Positions 20,016-20,950 of a stretch of DNA of 20,950 nucleotides are shown piece after piece. Numbering within the stretch: the first letter of the stretch is position 1; each line of letters begins with the position of its first letter. The stretch is from contig JAZRZU010000105.1 of the NCBI GenBank assembly GCA_045601465.1, forward strand, positions 1 to 20,950, written 5' to 3'. Below the pieces are notes generated by a model. It saw nothing but the letters and a program-made list of their open reading frames with translations, did no database searches and was not told where the DNA came from. The translations under genes and the position numbers were made by a program. The stretch comes from RGIG3009 sp045601465 (lineage in GTDB: Bacteria; Bacillota; Clostridia; Oscillospirales; Acutalibacteraceae).

Positions 20016-20359
20016 TAACAATCACCCCCTTTCTTGTTCATGTCCATTACTTCATCCCTGAACCACGACTTGTCGCCGTCAATAAAAGGTGTGCAATCAA
20101 CCGCAGAAATCAAAGATGCATCTTTCAAATGACGGTATAAAATTGCTTCGATTTCATCTTCACTGAACATTGTAAGCAAAAAGCCATTGATTTCAATTTC
20201 TTCCTTGCATTTTTCTCCCAGCGTATAGCAAAAATCGACATCATACTTGCGCTCATATACCTTCTGCTCAACACATTCGGGGCAAAGGCCATTAACAAGA
20301 TTGAACCGTTCACAATCTTCGCCGCAATGGTTGCACATTACCATTTCGACCTCATCCAT
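20015..20359 (-). CDS. Small zinc-ribbon-like phage protein
   Basis: A 114-residue protein. I chose the ATG at 20359 because AAAGGAGG lies directly upstream; the open frame extends further without a credible start. The N-terminus carries two cysteine pairs, CNHC (residues 9-12) and CPEC (26-29), spaced like a small zinc ribbon. The remainder is acidic and probably helical, with no recognisable catalytic motif. Small two-knuckle proteins of this kind are common in early regions of Clostridial phages, where they may bind DNA or host proteins, but no function can be assigned. The stop and the next gene's start share one base (TAATG), so the two are probably translationally coupled. Confidence 0.7.
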   Translation of the reverse strand: MDEVEMVMCNHCGEDCERFNLVNGLCPECVEQKVYERKYDVDFCYTLGEKCKEEIEINGFLLTMFSEDEIEAILYRHLKDASLISAVDCTPFIDGDKSWFRDEVMDMNKKGGDC

Positions 20360-20578
20360 TTTGTGTGCCTCCTTTTTTTGTTGTGGTTTATATGGTCGAA
20401 GGACGGCTTCTTCATGTTCGGCATGTTCCACACGTCCTTCAACCGTTCCTTGCAGATTCGCTGCGCCTCCCGGTCTGCCCTCCAATCAGCGAACCGTCCC
20501 ACGCTTGAACGCCTCCCAACGTGCATCCTCCGTGGCCTTGGTCTTTGCCATAGCTTCCAGCTTTTCCTTGATGGTCAT
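20338..20578 (-). pseudogene. Small early protein gene split by a one-base frame change
   Basis: An ATG at 20578 sits behind a strong AAAGGAGG site and opens a frame of only 30 codons (MTIKEKLEAMAKTKATEDAR..., stop at 20486). From the GGG codon at 20500-20498, the frame one base ahead stays open to 20338. It encodes a similar charged helical sequence (RFADWRADREAQRICKERLK...). Dropping one G joins the halves into a continuous 79-residue protein. Its last residues would overlap the start of the next gene by about 22 bases. I infer one ancestral gene broken by a single inserted base, a sequencing error, or +1 frameshifting. Function unknown. Confidence 0.6.
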
Positions 20579-20610
20579 TGTGTCGCCCTCCTTTGTTTGA
20601 CTTCTCCTAT

Positions 20611-20639
20611 ATTATACCTCATTTTCTTTCTGTTGTCAA
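20611..20639 (-). promoter_or_regulatory. SigA-type early promoter P1
   Basis: Read on the minus strand, a perfect -35 TTGACA (20639-20634) is separated by 17 bases from a perfect -10 TATAAT (20616-20611). Four bases upstream of the -35 is TTATAAAAA, a block repeated before two other promoters in this window. Transcription would start near 20604. The first start codon downstream is at 20578, preceded by AAAGGAGG. It most likely drives the recombination operon down to the terminator at 17.13 kb. Confidence 0.88.
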
Positions 20640-20653
20640 TATATTTTTATAAT

Positions 20654-20950
20654 TTATTTTATTCTTTCCAGCAGTTGCAAAATAGTGGATAACCGAATTT
20701 TATATGTTTCCCAGTCTTTCGTTTCCCGGTTTTTATCCATTTCAAAATCTGTTTTCAAATAGTCCATTTCAGAAAAAAGGAGGTCATACACCGTATCTTC
20801 CGGATCGATAAAGCATTGAGATTCTTCGCTCCAGAAGGGCTTGGAAGCATACTTTTCATACAGATTTATTGATTTATTATTTAGATCATCAAACCATGCG
20901 GCAAGGAGATCAGCGGAGCGCATAGCACAAACAAGTCGGATCGTAGCCAT
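20654..20950 (-). CDS. Hypothetical phage early protein, possibly 5'-truncated by the window edge
   Basis: A 98-residue reading frame whose first visible codon is an ATG at the extreme right edge of the window. Its ribosome binding site lies outside, so the true start may be further upstream. It ends with TAA just before the early promoter. The protein is soluble-looking, with no signal peptide or membrane segment. It is rich in charged and aromatic residues and has an acidic middle (SEESQCFIDPEDTVYDLL). I do not recognise a family and assign no function. Its stop lies within the AT-rich stretch upstream of the next promoter, so it belongs to a preceding transcription unit. Confidence 0.6.
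   Translation of the reverse strand: MATIRLVCAMRSADLLAAWFDDLNNKSINLYEKYASKPFWSEESQCFIDPEDTVYDLLFSEMDYLKTDFEMDKNRETKDWETYKIRLSTILQLLERIK

Overview
The window is a single long stretch of tailed-phage or prophage DNA in which every supported gene lies on the minus strand, so it reads from 20950 down to 1. I infer a siphophage or prophage of a gut Clostridia-type Firmicute (Oscillospirales-like). The grounds are strong AAGGAGG ribosome binding sites, SigA-type promoters, SPP1-type portal and minor head proteins, and many tiny zinc-ribbon proteins. No integrase, repressor, tail or lysis gene is visible, so lifestyle cannot be read from this window.

Region by region in transcription order. (1) 20950-17171 is an early recombination operon: small unknown proteins, a ribbon-helix-helix protein, a RecE-like PD-(D/E)XK exonuclease, a conserved protein in the RecT position, SSB and an RNA-ligase-like nucleotidyltransferase. 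It has a consensus promoter near 20.6 kb and a UUCG-loop terminator at 17.13 kb. (2) 17087-14575 starts from a second consensus promoter and carries small proteins plus an ERCC4-type nuclease. (3) 14574-10220 starts from a promoter with a structured leader. It holds a CHC2 zinc-finger protein without TOPRIM, a DUF927 primase/helicase, an iteron-like region around an AT-rich core (candidate origin), a DPPH methyltransferase and small proteins. (4) 10193-8959 starts from a third copy of the same promoter type and encodes small proteins, an HTH/NrdR-like zinc-ribbon protein and a tiny membrane protein. (5) 8896-7187 has its own promoter and encodes a ParB-like protein overlapping a C5 cytosine methyltransferase. 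(6) 7185-1 is the packaging and head module: small terminase, zinc-ribbon protein, large terminase, portal, MuF-type minor head protein, gp10-like protein, scaffold, major capsid and head-tail connectors. A promoter lies just before the scaffold gene.

The genes form a coherent programme: recombination and ssDNA handling, then primase/helicase-based replication, DNA methylation, and DNA packaging into a capsid.

The most noteworthy points are: an in-frame amber codon in a gp10-like gene whose reading frame continues past it; two small genes split by single-base frame changes; a TTATAAAAA-N4-TTGACA promoter signature found three times; the iteron/AT-core region; the double stem-loop leader before the primase genes; and a small membrane ORF hidden in another gene's tail. 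No stretch over 300 bases lacks a gene. The longest is 11786-12057, described as the candidate origin. No tRNA, rRNA, CRISPR array or insertion sequence was seen.
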